DNA from: Methylovulum psychrotolerans
GTDB taxonomy: Bacteria; Pseudomonadota; Gammaproteobacteria; Methylococcales; Methylomonadaceae
Direction of reading: 5' to 3'
Assembly: GCF_002923755.1 (NCBI RefSeq)
Contig: NZ_PGFZ01000008.1
Coordinates: 230,244 to 294,243 of the forward strand
DNA length: 64,000 nucleotides
The notes under the pieces are model-generated. The model searched no databases, was not told where the DNA came from, and was given only the letters and a program-made list of their open reading frames with translations. This document shows, in pieces, positions 19,485-28,351 of the stretch. How positions within the stretch are numbered: the first letter of the stretch is position 1; the number at the start of each line of letters is the position of its first letter. The position numbers were made by a program, and so were the translations under genes.

Positions 19485-21698
19485 ATGTCTTATTCATTAC
19501 TATTGCCGCATCGGCACACCAACCGTCCGCTAGCATTAGCCGTCGCCCTGTTGCTTGCCGCACCCACGCCAGGATTGGCGCAGCCGTCAGAAACCACTGA
19601 AGAGGGTAGGGCGGAAGATAAAGCCGCCGCCAAAGCCACTACCGCAAAAACGGCTACCTTACCCACCGTGAACGTCACCGCTGAAGCGGAACAATCGGCT
19701 GATGTCGGTTATGTCGCGCCTAATAGTACCGCCGCCACCAAAACCGACACCCCGTTGCTGGCAACACCGCAATCGGTTTCGGTCGTTACCCGCAAGCAAA
19801 TCGCCGCGCAAAATGCCACTACCTTGGCGGAAACGCTACGTTATACGCCGGGCATCCAAAGCGAGACCTTCGGCTTTGAGCCGCGTACCACGTTCCTTAA
19901 AATGCGGGGCTTCGATGCCACTGAAACAGGGCTGTACCAAGATAGCTTAAAGCTGGCCAACCCCGGCTTTGTCGTCGGTTACAGTTTGGAGCCTTACGGG
20001 GCGGAGCGTATTGAAGTGCCGCGCGGCCCCGCTTCGGTGTTGTATGGGCAAAGCAGTGCCGGGGGCTTGGTGAATTACATTTCCAAACACCCGCAATTCG
20101 ACCCGTTCCGCGAGATTAAGTTTGATGCGGGTACTTATGGGCGTTTACAAGGCGCGGTGGATGCCACGGGGGCATTGGACGCACAAAAAACCTTGGCCTA
20201 CCGCCTGACCGGGGTTGTACGCGACAGCGATACCCAAGTCGATTACATCCAAGACAAGCATATCTATGTCGCTCCCGCCCTGACGTGGAAGCCCAACAGC
20301 CAAACCACCCTGACGTTATTAAGCCACTATCAAAAAGATCAGACCCAGCCCTCGCAGCGTCTGCCTGCCGCCGGGACTTTATATGGCAATCCCAACGGCA
20401 AAATTCCCACCAACCGCTTTACTGGCGAACCCACTGTAGATAGCTATAACCGTGAAGAATTTGCTGTCGGCTACGAATTGGAGCATCGCTTGAACAAAGC
20501 AGTGACGTTCCGGCAAAAAACCCGCTACTACGATAATGCCGTTGATGACAGGACGATTTACACCACCGCCTTGCTGGCCGACCAACGCACTATCACCCGC
20601 GCCTTATATGAAAGTTTCGGCAAGGTGCAGGGCGTTAGCTTGGATAACCAAGCCCAGTTTAACTTTGCCACTGGCCCCGTGAGCCACTCTTTGCTGGCGG
20701 GCTTAGATTTCCAGCATGTCCATTCGACGACGGTGCAGACCTATGGCGACGCGCCTAACCTGGACATTTACAACCCGGTTTATGGCAGCCCCGTCGCGGC
20801 AGCCCCAGTGTTTAAGAACCAAGCGGCTGTACAAAACCAAATCGGTTTGTATTTGCAAGACCAGCTTAAATTGGCCGAACACTGGCGACTGACCTTAGGC
20901 GGGCGCTATGACTTGGCCGATAGCGAAACCCAAGACCGCCTGAGCGGCCAAACTACCCAACAGGGCAACAACGCCGCCACAGGCCGCGCCGGGTTGGTGT
21001 ATCTGGCTGACAATGGCCTTGCCCCTTATTTAAGCTACGCGCAATCGTTTTTGCCCGTGTTAGGTACGGATGCCAATGGGGTGGCGTTTACGCCGGAAAC
21101 GGGCGAGCAATACGAAGTGGGGGTGAAGTTCCAGCCCAAACAGTCCAATAGCTTTGTCACCTTAGCGTATTTTGATTTGACCCGGCATAGCTTCCTGACC
21201 CCGAACCCGATTACCTTCGCCAATGTGCAACGCGGTGAAGCGCGTTCGCAAGGCCTAGAGTTAGAAGGGGTCGCCAGCCTGGATAACGGTTTGGATGTCA
21301 CGGCCAGTTACGCCTATACCGATGCCCATGTCACCAAAAGCTCATTCAGTGCCGAAGTGGGCGAAACTTTGGAATACACGCCTGAACACAAAGCCACGCT
21401 ATGGGCGGATTACACCGTGCCGTCCGGCCAAGCGAAAGGCTGGGGCGTGGGGGCGGGGACGCGCTATATCGGCACCTCAGTCGGCAACAGCTACGCCGCC
21501 AGAAACACCATCGAAATCCCCGATGTCGTGCTGTTCGACACGGCTGTGCATTTCAACCTCAAACCCTTCCAATTTGCCGTCAACCTGCAAAACGCCCTCG
21601 ATAAGGAATATGTCGCCACCGCTTTTACCAGCGGCGGCGACTTTGCCACCTACGGGGCGCGGCGGGTCATTATTGGCTCGGTTAAATACAGTTTTTAA
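19485..21698 (+). CDS. TonB-dependent siderophore receptor
   Basis: Outer-membrane ferric-siderophore receptor of 737 residues. A signal peptide (cleavage near PGLAQ, about residue 33) is followed by a short linker. The plug domain starts around residue 80 (TPQSVSVVTRKQIAAQNATT, then LRYTPGIQSETFG and VPRGPASVLYGQSSAGGLV). The rest is a 22-strand-type barrel ending in phenylalanine (VIIGSVKYSF). It resembles the FhuE/FoxA/FcuA hydroxamate receptors. There is no N-terminal STN signalling domain, so it should not transmit a signal to a FecR. It immediately precedes the biosynthesis genes and probably imports their product. Confidence 0.93.
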   Translation: MSYSLLLPHRHTNRPLALAVALLLAAPTPGLAQPSETTEEGRAEDKAAAKATTAKTATLPTVNVTAEAEQSADVGYVAPNSTAATKTDTPLLATPQSVSVVTRKQIAAQNATTLAETLRYTPGIQSETFGFEPRTTFLKMRGFDATETGLYQDSLKLANPGFVVGYSLEPYGAERIEVPRGPASVLYGQSSAGGLVNYISKHPQFDPFREIKFDAGTYGRLQGAVDATGALDAQKTLAYRLTGVVRDSDTQVDYIQDKHIYVAPALTWKPNSQTTLTLLSHYQKDQTQPSQRLPAAGTLYGNPNGKIPTNRFTGEPTVDSYNREEFAVGYELEHRLNKAVTFRQKTRYYDNAVDDRTIYTTALLADQRTITRALYESFGKVQGVSLDNQAQFNFATGPVSHSLLAGLDFQHVHSTTVQTYGDAPNLDIYNPVYGSPVAAAPVFKNQAAVQNQIGLYLQDQLKLAEHWRLTLGGRYDLADSETQDRLSGQTTQQGNNAATGRAGLVYLADNGLAPYLSYAQSFLPVLGTDANGVAFTPETGEQYEVGVKFQPKQSNSFVTLAYFDLTRHSFLTPNPITFANVQRGEARSQGLELEGVASLDNGLDVTASYAYTDAHVTKSSFSAEVGETLEYTPEHKATLWADYTVPSGQAKGWGVGAGTRYIGTSVGNSYAARNTIEIPDVVLFDTAVHFNLKPFQFAVNLQNALDKEYVATAFTSGGDFATYGARRVIIGSVKYSF

Positions 21699-21725
21699 GG
21701 CTTTCCTCCCACTTTGGAGATGTTT

Positions 21726-23309
21726 ATGAATAACGAAACCGTTATGTTACAAACCGTTAAATGTTGCCCCGAGCCGTCTGCTAGCCACTTGTTAAACCCG
21801 GATTTTATCTTTAATGAGCGCAACTTAGGCCACTATCAAGCCAGTTTGCTGCAAGGTATCGCCCTGATCCAAAAAAGCGTTGCCGCCGCCAATAAACCTT
21901 TTAGCGGCATTTTGCCGCACGAACTGGCGGCACAGTTCCGCGCGGTGGATTTACGCCAGACCTGCGGGTTGGCCGAAGCCTTGGCGGAACTGGAGCAGTT
22001 ATATCTTAACCATGCCGTGTACTTCCACCATCCCCAGTATGTCGCGCACCTGAATTGCCCGATAGCGATACCCGCCATTTTGGCGGAGTTGTTGCTGGTG
22101 TCGGTCAATTCGTCGGTGGATACTTGGGACCAAAGTGCGGGCGGTACGTTGATCGAACAAAAATTGCTCGATTGGACTACTGAGATTATCGGCTTGGGCG
22201 GACAGGCAGACGGCATTTTTACCAGCGGTGGTACCCAATCCAACTTAATGGCGATGCTGTTGGCGCGCGATAGCTGTTGCGCCAAAAATGCGGGTTACAG
22301 CACCAAAACCCACGGTTTACCCGTTGATTTTGGCAAGTTACGAATTTTCACTTCGCAAGCCAGCCATTTTAGCATCCAAAAAGCGGCGGCTATTTTAGGC
22401 TTGGGCTATGACGCAGTCGTGCCGGTTGCTTGTGACCGCTATTTTAAAATGGATGTGGCGGCGTTGGCGCATGAGCTGGATAGGGCTTTAGCCAATGGAC
22501 TGATCCCCATGGCGGTGGTGGCGACGGCGGGCACTACCGATTTTGGCAGTATCGACCCGTTACCTGAGCTGGCCCAGCTTTGCCAAGTTTATGGCCTGTG
22601 GCTGCATGTCGATGCGGCTTATGGTTGCGGCCTGTTGGTGTCGCCTAAATTCCGGCATTGGTTGGCGGGTATTGAGTGTGCCGATTCGGTCACGGTCGAT
22701 TATCACAAAGCGTTTTTGCAACCTGTCAGTTGCAGCGCGTTTTTGGTGAAGGACAAACGCCATTTGGCGGTAGTGACTCATCATGCCGATTATCTCAACC
22801 CTTTAAGCCAAGCTAACGACGGTGTACCTAATCTGGTCAATAAAAGTATCCAAACCACCAAACGCTTTGACGCACTGAAGCTGTGGCTGACTTTACGCGT
22901 AATGGGGGCGGCGCAATTGGGTGCGGCTTTTGATGCCTGCATCCATTTGGCCAAACAAGCCTATTTGTTGCTGCTGTCGGAGCCGTCTATCGAAACGCTG
23001 CATCATCCGCAACTTAGCACCTTAGTGTTCCGTTACCGCCCCGCCCGGCAAGCCGACGGAGCCGAGTTGGACAAGGCCAACGCCGCTATCCGCAAGGCTT
23101 TGTTCCGTTCCGGCGAGGCCGTTATTGCGGGGACAAAAGTGCATGGCCAACAATACCTTAAATTTACCCTGCTCAATCCCTTAACGACCATCCAAGATTT
23201 GCAGGCGGTGCTGAAATTGATCCTGTTTTATGGTCGCCAGTACGGCCATGCCGATGACCTGCCCAATGCCGTTAACGATGATTTTGTTAAGGAGGCTTGT
23301 GATGCCTGA
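21726..23309 (+). CDS. PLP-dependent amino acid decarboxylase of siderophore synthesis
   Basis: Group II pyridoxal-phosphate decarboxylase of 527 residues. It is similar to DesA (lysine decarboxylase of desferrioxamine synthesis) and to L-2,4-diaminobutyrate decarboxylases. Visible marks are HPQYVAHLNCPIAIPAILAE, FTSGGTQSNLMAMLLAR, WLHVDAAYGCG and the PLP lysine K328 in VDYHKAFLQP. In this context it should supply the diamine (cadaverine or putrescine) for N-hydroxylation; which amino acid it uses cannot be read from sequence. The ATG at 21726 is preferred because GGAG lies 6 bases before it. Its 3' end overlaps the next gene by 8 bases. Confidence 0.88.
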   Translation: MNNETVMLQTVKCCPEPSASHLLNPDFIFNERNLGHYQASLLQGIALIQKSVAAANKPFSGILPHELAAQFRAVDLRQTCGLAEALAELEQLYLNHAVYFHHPQYVAHLNCPIAIPAILAELLLVSVNSSVDTWDQSAGGTLIEQKLLDWTTEIIGLGGQADGIFTSGGTQSNLMAMLLARDSCCAKNAGYSTKTHGLPVDFGKLRIFTSQASHFSIQKAAAILGLGYDAVVPVACDRYFKMDVAALAHELDRALANGLIPMAVVATAGTTDFGSIDPLPELAQLCQVYGLWLHVDAAYGCGLLVSPKFRHWLAGIECADSVTVDYHKAFLQPVSCSAFLVKDKRHLAVVTHHADYLNPLSQANDGVPNLVNKSIQTTKRFDALKLWLTLRVMGAAQLGAAFDACIHLAKQAYLLLLSEPSIETLHHPQLSTLVFRYRPARQADGAELDKANAAIRKALFRSGEAVIAGTKVHGQQYLKFTLLNPLTTIQDLQAVLKLILFYGRQYGHADDLPNAVNDDFVKEACDA

Positions 23310-24603
23310 GAAAATTTATGACGTGGTCGGCATCGGTATCGGCCCGTTCAACCTGAGTCTGGCGTGTTTGCTCCAGCCCATTAAAGGCGTGGACAGTGTG
23401 TTTTTGGATAGCAGTGCGGGCTTTAATTGGCATCCGGGCATGATGTTGGAGTCGGCGCATTTGCAAACGCCGTTTTTATCGGATTTAGTGACCTTAGCCG
23501 ATCCGACCAGCCCGTTCAGCTTTTTAAACTACCTGAAAGAACAAGGGCGTATCTATGCGTTTTATATCCGCGAAAACTTTTTCCTGTTGCGTAGCGAGTA
23601 TAACCAGTATTGCCAATGGGCGGCGGCTAAGCTCGATAACGTGGTTTTTAACAGCCATGTCTGGCAAGTGGATTACCACGCTGGGTTAGGTTGTTATCTT
23701 ATCCATAGCCAGTGTACGCAAACCGGGCAAAGCCGCACTTACCGTGCCAAAGCCTTAGTGTTAGGCACGGGGACTGTACCTTACACGCCGCCGTGCTGCG
23801 CAAACTTGGCGGCGGCGGTGCATTCGTCGCAGTATCTGAACGTTAAGGCGGATTTACAGCGGCAGACCTCGATTACCGTGTTGGGTAGCGGGCAAAGCGC
23901 GGCGGAAATTTATTATGATTTACTGCAAGATATTGATAAATATGGCTATGAACTGAGCTGGATTACCCGCTCGGCACGGTTTTTTCCGCTGGAATACAAC
24001 AAGTTGACCTTAGAAATGACCTCGCCGGAGTATGTGGATTATTTTCATGGCCTGCCCGCCGGGCAACGCGACCGTGTTATCGCCGGACAGCATAACCTTT
24101 ATAAAGGCATTAACGGCGCGTTGATTAACGATATTTATGATTTGCTCTATGCCAAAAGCCTAAACCATGCCATTCGGGCCAATTTATTGACCCATTCCGC
24201 TTTAACGGCGGCGGCTTTCGATACCACCAGCGGCCAATTTACCTTGGACTTTGAGCATCAAGAGCAGGCCGCCAGTTTTCGCCACCACAGTGCCGGTCTG
24301 GTATTGGCGACGGGCTACCATTACCGCTTGCCGGAATTCTTGGCGGGTATCGAACAGCGCATCCAATGGGATGGGCAGGGCCGTTTTGCCGTCAACCGCA
24401 ATTACAGCATCGACCCGAACGGCAACGAATTGTTTGTCCAGAATGTCGGCCTGCACAGCCACGGCTTCACCACCCCTGATTTAGGCATGGTGTGTTACCG
24501 CAATGCCTGCATTATCGAAGCCATTACGGGTACGGCACATTATCCCATTGAGCGGCGCATCGCCTTCCAGCAATTTACCGTCCCTGAGGCCACCGGAATT
24601 TAG
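23302..24603 (+). CDS. Diamine/lysine N6-hydroxylase (IucD/PvdA/DesB family)
   Basis: FAD- and NADPH-dependent N-hydroxylating monooxygenase, 433 residues. The FAD motif is at residues 10-17 (GIGIGPFN, with the family Asn). The NADPH motif is GSGQSAAE at 195-202, and the substrate/FAD-region LATGYHYRLP is near the C-terminus. It forms the hydroxylamine that becomes the iron-binding hydroxamate. The start at 23302 is supported by AAGGAGG a few bases upstream; the longer frame from 23230 lies inside the decarboxylase gene. It is coupled to the decarboxylase by overlap and to the MFS gene by a one-base gap. Confidence 0.93.
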   Translation: MPEKIYDVVGIGIGPFNLSLACLLQPIKGVDSVFLDSSAGFNWHPGMMLESAHLQTPFLSDLVTLADPTSPFSFLNYLKEQGRIYAFYIRENFFLLRSEYNQYCQWAAAKLDNVVFNSHVWQVDYHAGLGCYLIHSQCTQTGQSRTYRAKALVLGTGTVPYTPPCCANLAAAVHSSQYLNVKADLQRQTSITVLGSGQSAAEIYYDLLQDIDKYGYELSWITRSARFFPLEYNKLTLEMTSPEYVDYFHGLPAGQRDRVIAGQHNLYKGINGALINDIYDLLYAKSLNHAIRANLLTHSALTAAAFDTTSGQFTLDFEHQEQAASFRHHSAGLVLATGYHYRLPEFLAGIEQRIQWDGQGRFAVNRNYSIDPNGNELFVQNVGLHSHGFTTPDLGMVCYRNACIIEAITGTAHYPIERRIAFQQFTVPEATGI

Positions 24604-24604
24604 C

Positions 24605-25765
24605 ATGGCGAACCCCTTCAAGTGTTTTCTGGTGACGTTAATTACGGTGTCGGTAGTCAGTGATGCCCTGTTATTGCCGTTTTATCCGCAATTTTTTCGT
24701 GCCGCGTTTGCGATGGATGACCCGTGGTATATCGGCCTCTATCTCAGCGCGACCTGTTTGGTGGTGATGCTGGCATTTGTGTTATGGGCTCGCGTGGCCA
24801 AACACATTCCTGTATTGCGTTTGCTGGTGTACACCCAATGTGCCGCCGGCCTATTGAGCATCGCTTGTTATGGGGCGCAAAGCTTGGCGGATTTCTGGCT
24901 GTTGTCGTTACTGATGCTGGGTTTTAAAGGCAGTTACTTGCTGATTTACCCGTATATCATGAGCTTAGAAACGCAAGACAAACACGGCGGCACGGTAGGC
25001 TTGTTGGCGGTGCTGGTACATTTAGGGGCGATATTGGGTGCGGCGGCGGGTGGCCTAGTATTGGAATTATTAGCACCTAGGCAAGCGTTTTTGCTGATGG
25101 CGGCGGGTGATTTTATGCAGATGCTGATCTGTTGCGGCTTGCTTGCCGTCCGCATGGTTCCCGTGCCACTTCCCGAAACGGCTATGGCGAACCCGCCCCG
25201 CACTGTCGGCTTGTATCCGCTGGGTATGGTGATGTTGTTGTTTTATTTTAGCATCAGTTTGGGGCGGCCATTTTTTTCTTCCTACTGGCAGACGCTTAGC
25301 CCTTGGCAGGGCGAAACCGTTACCGGGCTGGTATTTGCCCTGCCCGGCGCTATCGCCTTAGTGGCTTTGTGCCTGGGCAAAAATAAGGGCGGTTTGCATG
25401 GCGTAAGCCCCGCACTGGGTTTATGCGCCATTGGCTTGGCTTGCCAAGCCATCCCACATCCCGCTGTGGTGCTGGTGGGGCGTTGTCTCTATGGTTGGGG
25501 ATTGTTTCAAGCCACGGTGTACTTAGATGTCTGCGTCTTCGCCATCAGCACCCCCAGCACCTATACCCGCGATTTTAGCAAAATTTACTTTTGCCAAAGC
25601 GTGGGGGCGTTACTGGCGGCTTTGGCGGCAGGCCGCTTAGTCGCCGATTATCCGCTGTCAGCCCCGTTTCTGGTCGGCGCGGCAGCACTCTTACCGACTT
25701 TGTTAATTTATCTGTTGCTGTTCCGGCCTAGGGCATTGCATAGCCTGGCTGTCAGTAAACCGTAA
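24605..25765 (+). CDS. MFS transporter, probable siderophore exporter
   Basis: A 386-residue major-facilitator membrane protein with about twelve hydrophobic segments, for example CFLVTLITVSVVSDALLLPF at the N-terminus and a first half ending near LLAVRMVPV. It starts one base after the N-hydroxylase stop, so it is in the same transcription unit. Location inside the biosynthetic operon suggests export of the finished siderophore to the periplasm. Import of the ferric siderophore cannot be excluded. The start at 24605 is chosen because the longer frame (24503) lies within the upstream gene. Confidence 0.85.
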   Translation: MANPFKCFLVTLITVSVVSDALLLPFYPQFFRAAFAMDDPWYIGLYLSATCLVVMLAFVLWARVAKHIPVLRLLVYTQCAAGLLSIACYGAQSLADFWLLSLLMLGFKGSYLLIYPYIMSLETQDKHGGTVGLLAVLVHLGAILGAAAGGLVLELLAPRQAFLLMAAGDFMQMLICCGLLAVRMVPVPLPETAMANPPRTVGLYPLGMVMLLFYFSISLGRPFFSSYWQTLSPWQGETVTGLVFALPGAIALVALCLGKNKGGLHGVSPALGLCAIGLACQAIPHPAVVLVGRCLYGWGLFQATVYLDVCVFAISTPSTYTRDFSKIYFCQSVGALLAALAAGRLVADYPLSAPFLVGAAALLPTLLIYLLLFRPRALHSLAVSKP

Positions 25766-25798
25766 GCTTTCTTATCTTATTCTCTATAGGTATCCTTT

Positions 25799-28210
25799 AT
25801 GAACCCAACACCTGTTTGTTTCCAAAAACACATTCCGGCTATCGGCAGCTTTTCGTTACGCCCTTTGCAAATCCCCGATGATATGGCCTTAATCCATCGT
25901 TGGGTTAATTTGGACTATGCGCGTTATTGGGGTTTGCAGGGTATGGCTTTGGCGGAGGTGGAGGCGGAATACCGTAACATCAGTACCAAGGCGCAGGTCT
26001 ATCTGGGCTTTTGCAATAATGCCCCGGCCTTTTTATTGGAATGTTACGACCCCCGGCAATATGCGCTGGATCAGCATTATGCTTGGCAAGCGGGTGATGC
26101 GGGGATGCACATTCTGGTTGCCCCCGCCGAGCAACGGGTCGCCGATTTTACTTGGACAGTGTTCACCGTCATCATGGCGTTTATCTTCGATGACCGTCGT
26201 GTGCAACGCTTAGTGGTGGAGCCGGACATCCGCAACGCCGACATCCATACCTTGAACAAACGTGCCGGTTTTGTCTATCAAAAGACCATCAACTTGCCGA
26301 ATAAAACTGCTTATTTGGCCTTTTGCACGCGTAACCATTATTACGCCGCCCTCGCCAAGGCCAGCCGCCAAAGCCCACCGCAGCACAGTGCCGCGCATTT
26401 GCAGGCCGACACTTGGGCGCAGGCCAACACCTTGTTGTTGATTAAGGCTATCAGCGAACTCGCCCATGAACTGGTGATTGTCCCCGAACATCAGTACCAG
26501 GAAGGCGAATGGGGGTATTACCGCTTGCCGACCGACCAAGCGGCTGTCGAATACCGCTTCCGGGCGCAGCTTTTAAGCTTAGAGCACTGGCATATCGATC
26601 CGGCTTCTTTAGAAAAATGGGCGGGCGGCAATCTGGCGGCCTTGGACGCATTGGCTTTTATCACCGAAAATCAAGCCAGCTTGGGCATAGCCCCCGCTTT
26701 GTTGCCTATCTATATGGAAGAAATCACCAGTACCTTATATGGCAGCGCCTATAAACTGTGCAAACAGAGCGGCAAGGTGGCCGAACTGGTCGGAGCGGAT
26801 TTTCAAACGCTAGAAACGGCGATGATGGCGGGGCATCCGGCGTTTATCGCCAATAATGGCCGCATCGGTTTTGATGCCGCTGACTATCAGGCCTACGCTC
26901 CCGAAGCGGCAACGCCAGTGAACTTAATTTGGCTGGCGGCGCATAAAAGCAAAGTGGAATTCGCCTGTAGTGAAGATTTGACTTATGAAGATCTACTGGT
27001 GCAAGAGCTGGGCGCGGCGGCCTTGGCGAATTTTGCCCGCATATTGGAACAACAAGGCTTGGTGGCGGCGGACTATTACCTGCTGCCCGTGCATCCTTGG
27101 CAATGGTATAACAAACTGGTGCAACTGTTCGCCGCCGATTTGGCGGCTAAACACTTACTGTGCTTAGGCTATGGCGACGATGCCTATCTGGCGCAACAGT
27201 CGATACGCACCTTTTTTAATATCAGCCAGCCGCATAAACGCTATGTCAAAACCGCCTTATCGATTTTGAACATGGGCTTTATGCGTGGTTTGTCACCTTA
27301 TTATATGAGCACCACTCCCGCCATTAATGACTGCATTAACGGCCTGATTAGCCAAGACCCTTATCTTAGCACCAAAGGCTTTAGCATTTTGCGGGAAGTC
27401 GCCGCCATCGGCTATCGCCACAGCTACTACGAGGCCGCTTTACGCCAAGACAGCCCTTATAAAAAAATGCTCGCCGCCTTATGGCGCGACAGCCCCGTGC
27501 CGCAACTGCAAGCCGGGCAACATTTAATGACCATGGCGGCTTTGCTGCATACTGACGGACAAGGTGCGGCCTTATTGCCCGCCTTGATAGCCGCCTCAGG
27601 CCTGAGTACCCATGCTTGGCTGCACGCCTATTTGGACTGCTACTTAAGCCCGTTGCTGCACTGCTTCTATGCCTATGATCTGGTGTTTATGCCGCATGGC
27701 GAAAATCTCATTTTAGTGCTGGAAAATCAAGTGCCGATCCGCGCCATTATGAAAGACATCGCCGAAGAAGCCGCCATCATGAACCCCAATGTGCTGTTAT
27801 CCGACAAAGTGCAACGTTTGGCGGTAGACGTGCCGGAGGAACTGAAGCTGTTATCGATTTTTACCGATTGTTTTGACTTGATTTTCCGCTATTTGGCGGA
27901 GATTTTGTACGTCCATAGCGGCTTCCCCGAACACCAGTTCTGGCAACTGGTCGCCGCTTGCATCCTCGACTACCAAGCGGCGCACCCCGAACTGGCCGAA
28001 AAATTCGCCCGCCATGACCTGTTCGCACCGGAATTTATCCGCTCCTGCTTAAACCGCCTGCAATTGCGCAATAACCAGCAAATGGTGGATTTGGCTAATC
28101 CTGCGCAAAGCCTGCAATTTGTCGGCACACTTGCCAACCCTATCGCCGCGTTTAGGCCTGTTAGCCCTAAAAGCACCAACCGGGAAGCGGATACTGAGGC
28201 TTGCTTATAA
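25799..28210 (+). CDS. Fused acyltransferase / NIS siderophore synthetase (BibC-like)
   Basis: An 803-residue two-domain enzyme. Residues 1 to about 185 are a GNAT acyltransferase of the IucB/DesC type (FSLRPLQIPDDMALIHRWVN; MHILVAPAEQRV; NKRAGFVYQKTI). It should succinylate or acetylate the N-hydroxy-diamine. Residues from about 215 onward are an IucA/IucC-type NRPS-independent synthetase: GHPAFIANNGRIGFD, VHPWQWYNKL, LSILNMGFMRGLSPYY, FMPHGENLILVLEN and IMKDIAEEAAIMN. The same domain fusion is known in BibC of bisucaberin synthesis, where the synthetase dimerises and cyclises N-hydroxy-N-succinylcadaverine. The exact product here is inference. Confidence 0.92.
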   Translation: MNPTPVCFQKHIPAIGSFSLRPLQIPDDMALIHRWVNLDYARYWGLQGMALAEVEAEYRNISTKAQVYLGFCNNAPAFLLECYDPRQYALDQHYAWQAGDAGMHILVAPAEQRVADFTWTVFTVIMAFIFDDRRVQRLVVEPDIRNADIHTLNKRAGFVYQKTINLPNKTAYLAFCTRNHYYAALAKASRQSPPQHSAAHLQADTWAQANTLLLIKAISELAHELVIVPEHQYQEGEWGYYRLPTDQAAVEYRFRAQLLSLEHWHIDPASLEKWAGGNLAALDALAFITENQASLGIAPALLPIYMEEITSTLYGSAYKLCKQSGKVAELVGADFQTLETAMMAGHPAFIANNGRIGFDAADYQAYAPEAATPVNLIWLAAHKSKVEFACSEDLTYEDLLVQELGAAALANFARILEQQGLVAADYYLLPVHPWQWYNKLVQLFAADLAAKHLLCLGYGDDAYLAQQSIRTFFNISQPHKRYVKTALSILNMGFMRGLSPYYMSTTPAINDCINGLISQDPYLSTKGFSILREVAAIGYRHSYYEAALRQDSPYKKMLAALWRDSPVPQLQAGQHLMTMAALLHTDGQGAALLPALIAASGLSTHAWLHAYLDCYLSPLLHCFYAYDLVFMPHGENLILVLENQVPIRAIMKDIAEEAAIMNPNVLLSDKVQRLAVDVPEELKLLSIFTDCFDLIFRYLAEILYVHSGFPEHQFWQLVAACILDYQAAHPELAEKFARHDLFAPEFIRSCLNRLQLRNNQQMVDLANPAQSLQFVGTLANPIAAFRPVSPKSTNREADTEACL

Positions 28211-28241
28211 CAAATCCGTGGGCATAAAAATGGCGTAGGCC

Positions 28242-28293
28242 TTGGGGCGCGGCCATTCTGGCTGCAAGGGCGGGCAAGATGCCCGCGCTCCAA
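28242..28293. repeat. Dispersed 52-base palindrome, degenerate left arm
   Basis: The right half, GGGCGGGCAAGATGCCCGCG followed by CTCCAA, is identical to the palindrome at 31901-31952. The left half (TTGGGGCGCGGCCATTCTGG) has drifted by several substitutions. A third, internally deleted copy is at 53952-53982. It lies in the gap between the NIS synthetase and the PepSY gene. Confidence 0.8.
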
Positions 28294-28351
28294 GAGCATA
28301 ATAACGTTGCCGCTGTTGTTTTATGCGTGATTCTCTTTTGGTAGTTACTTT

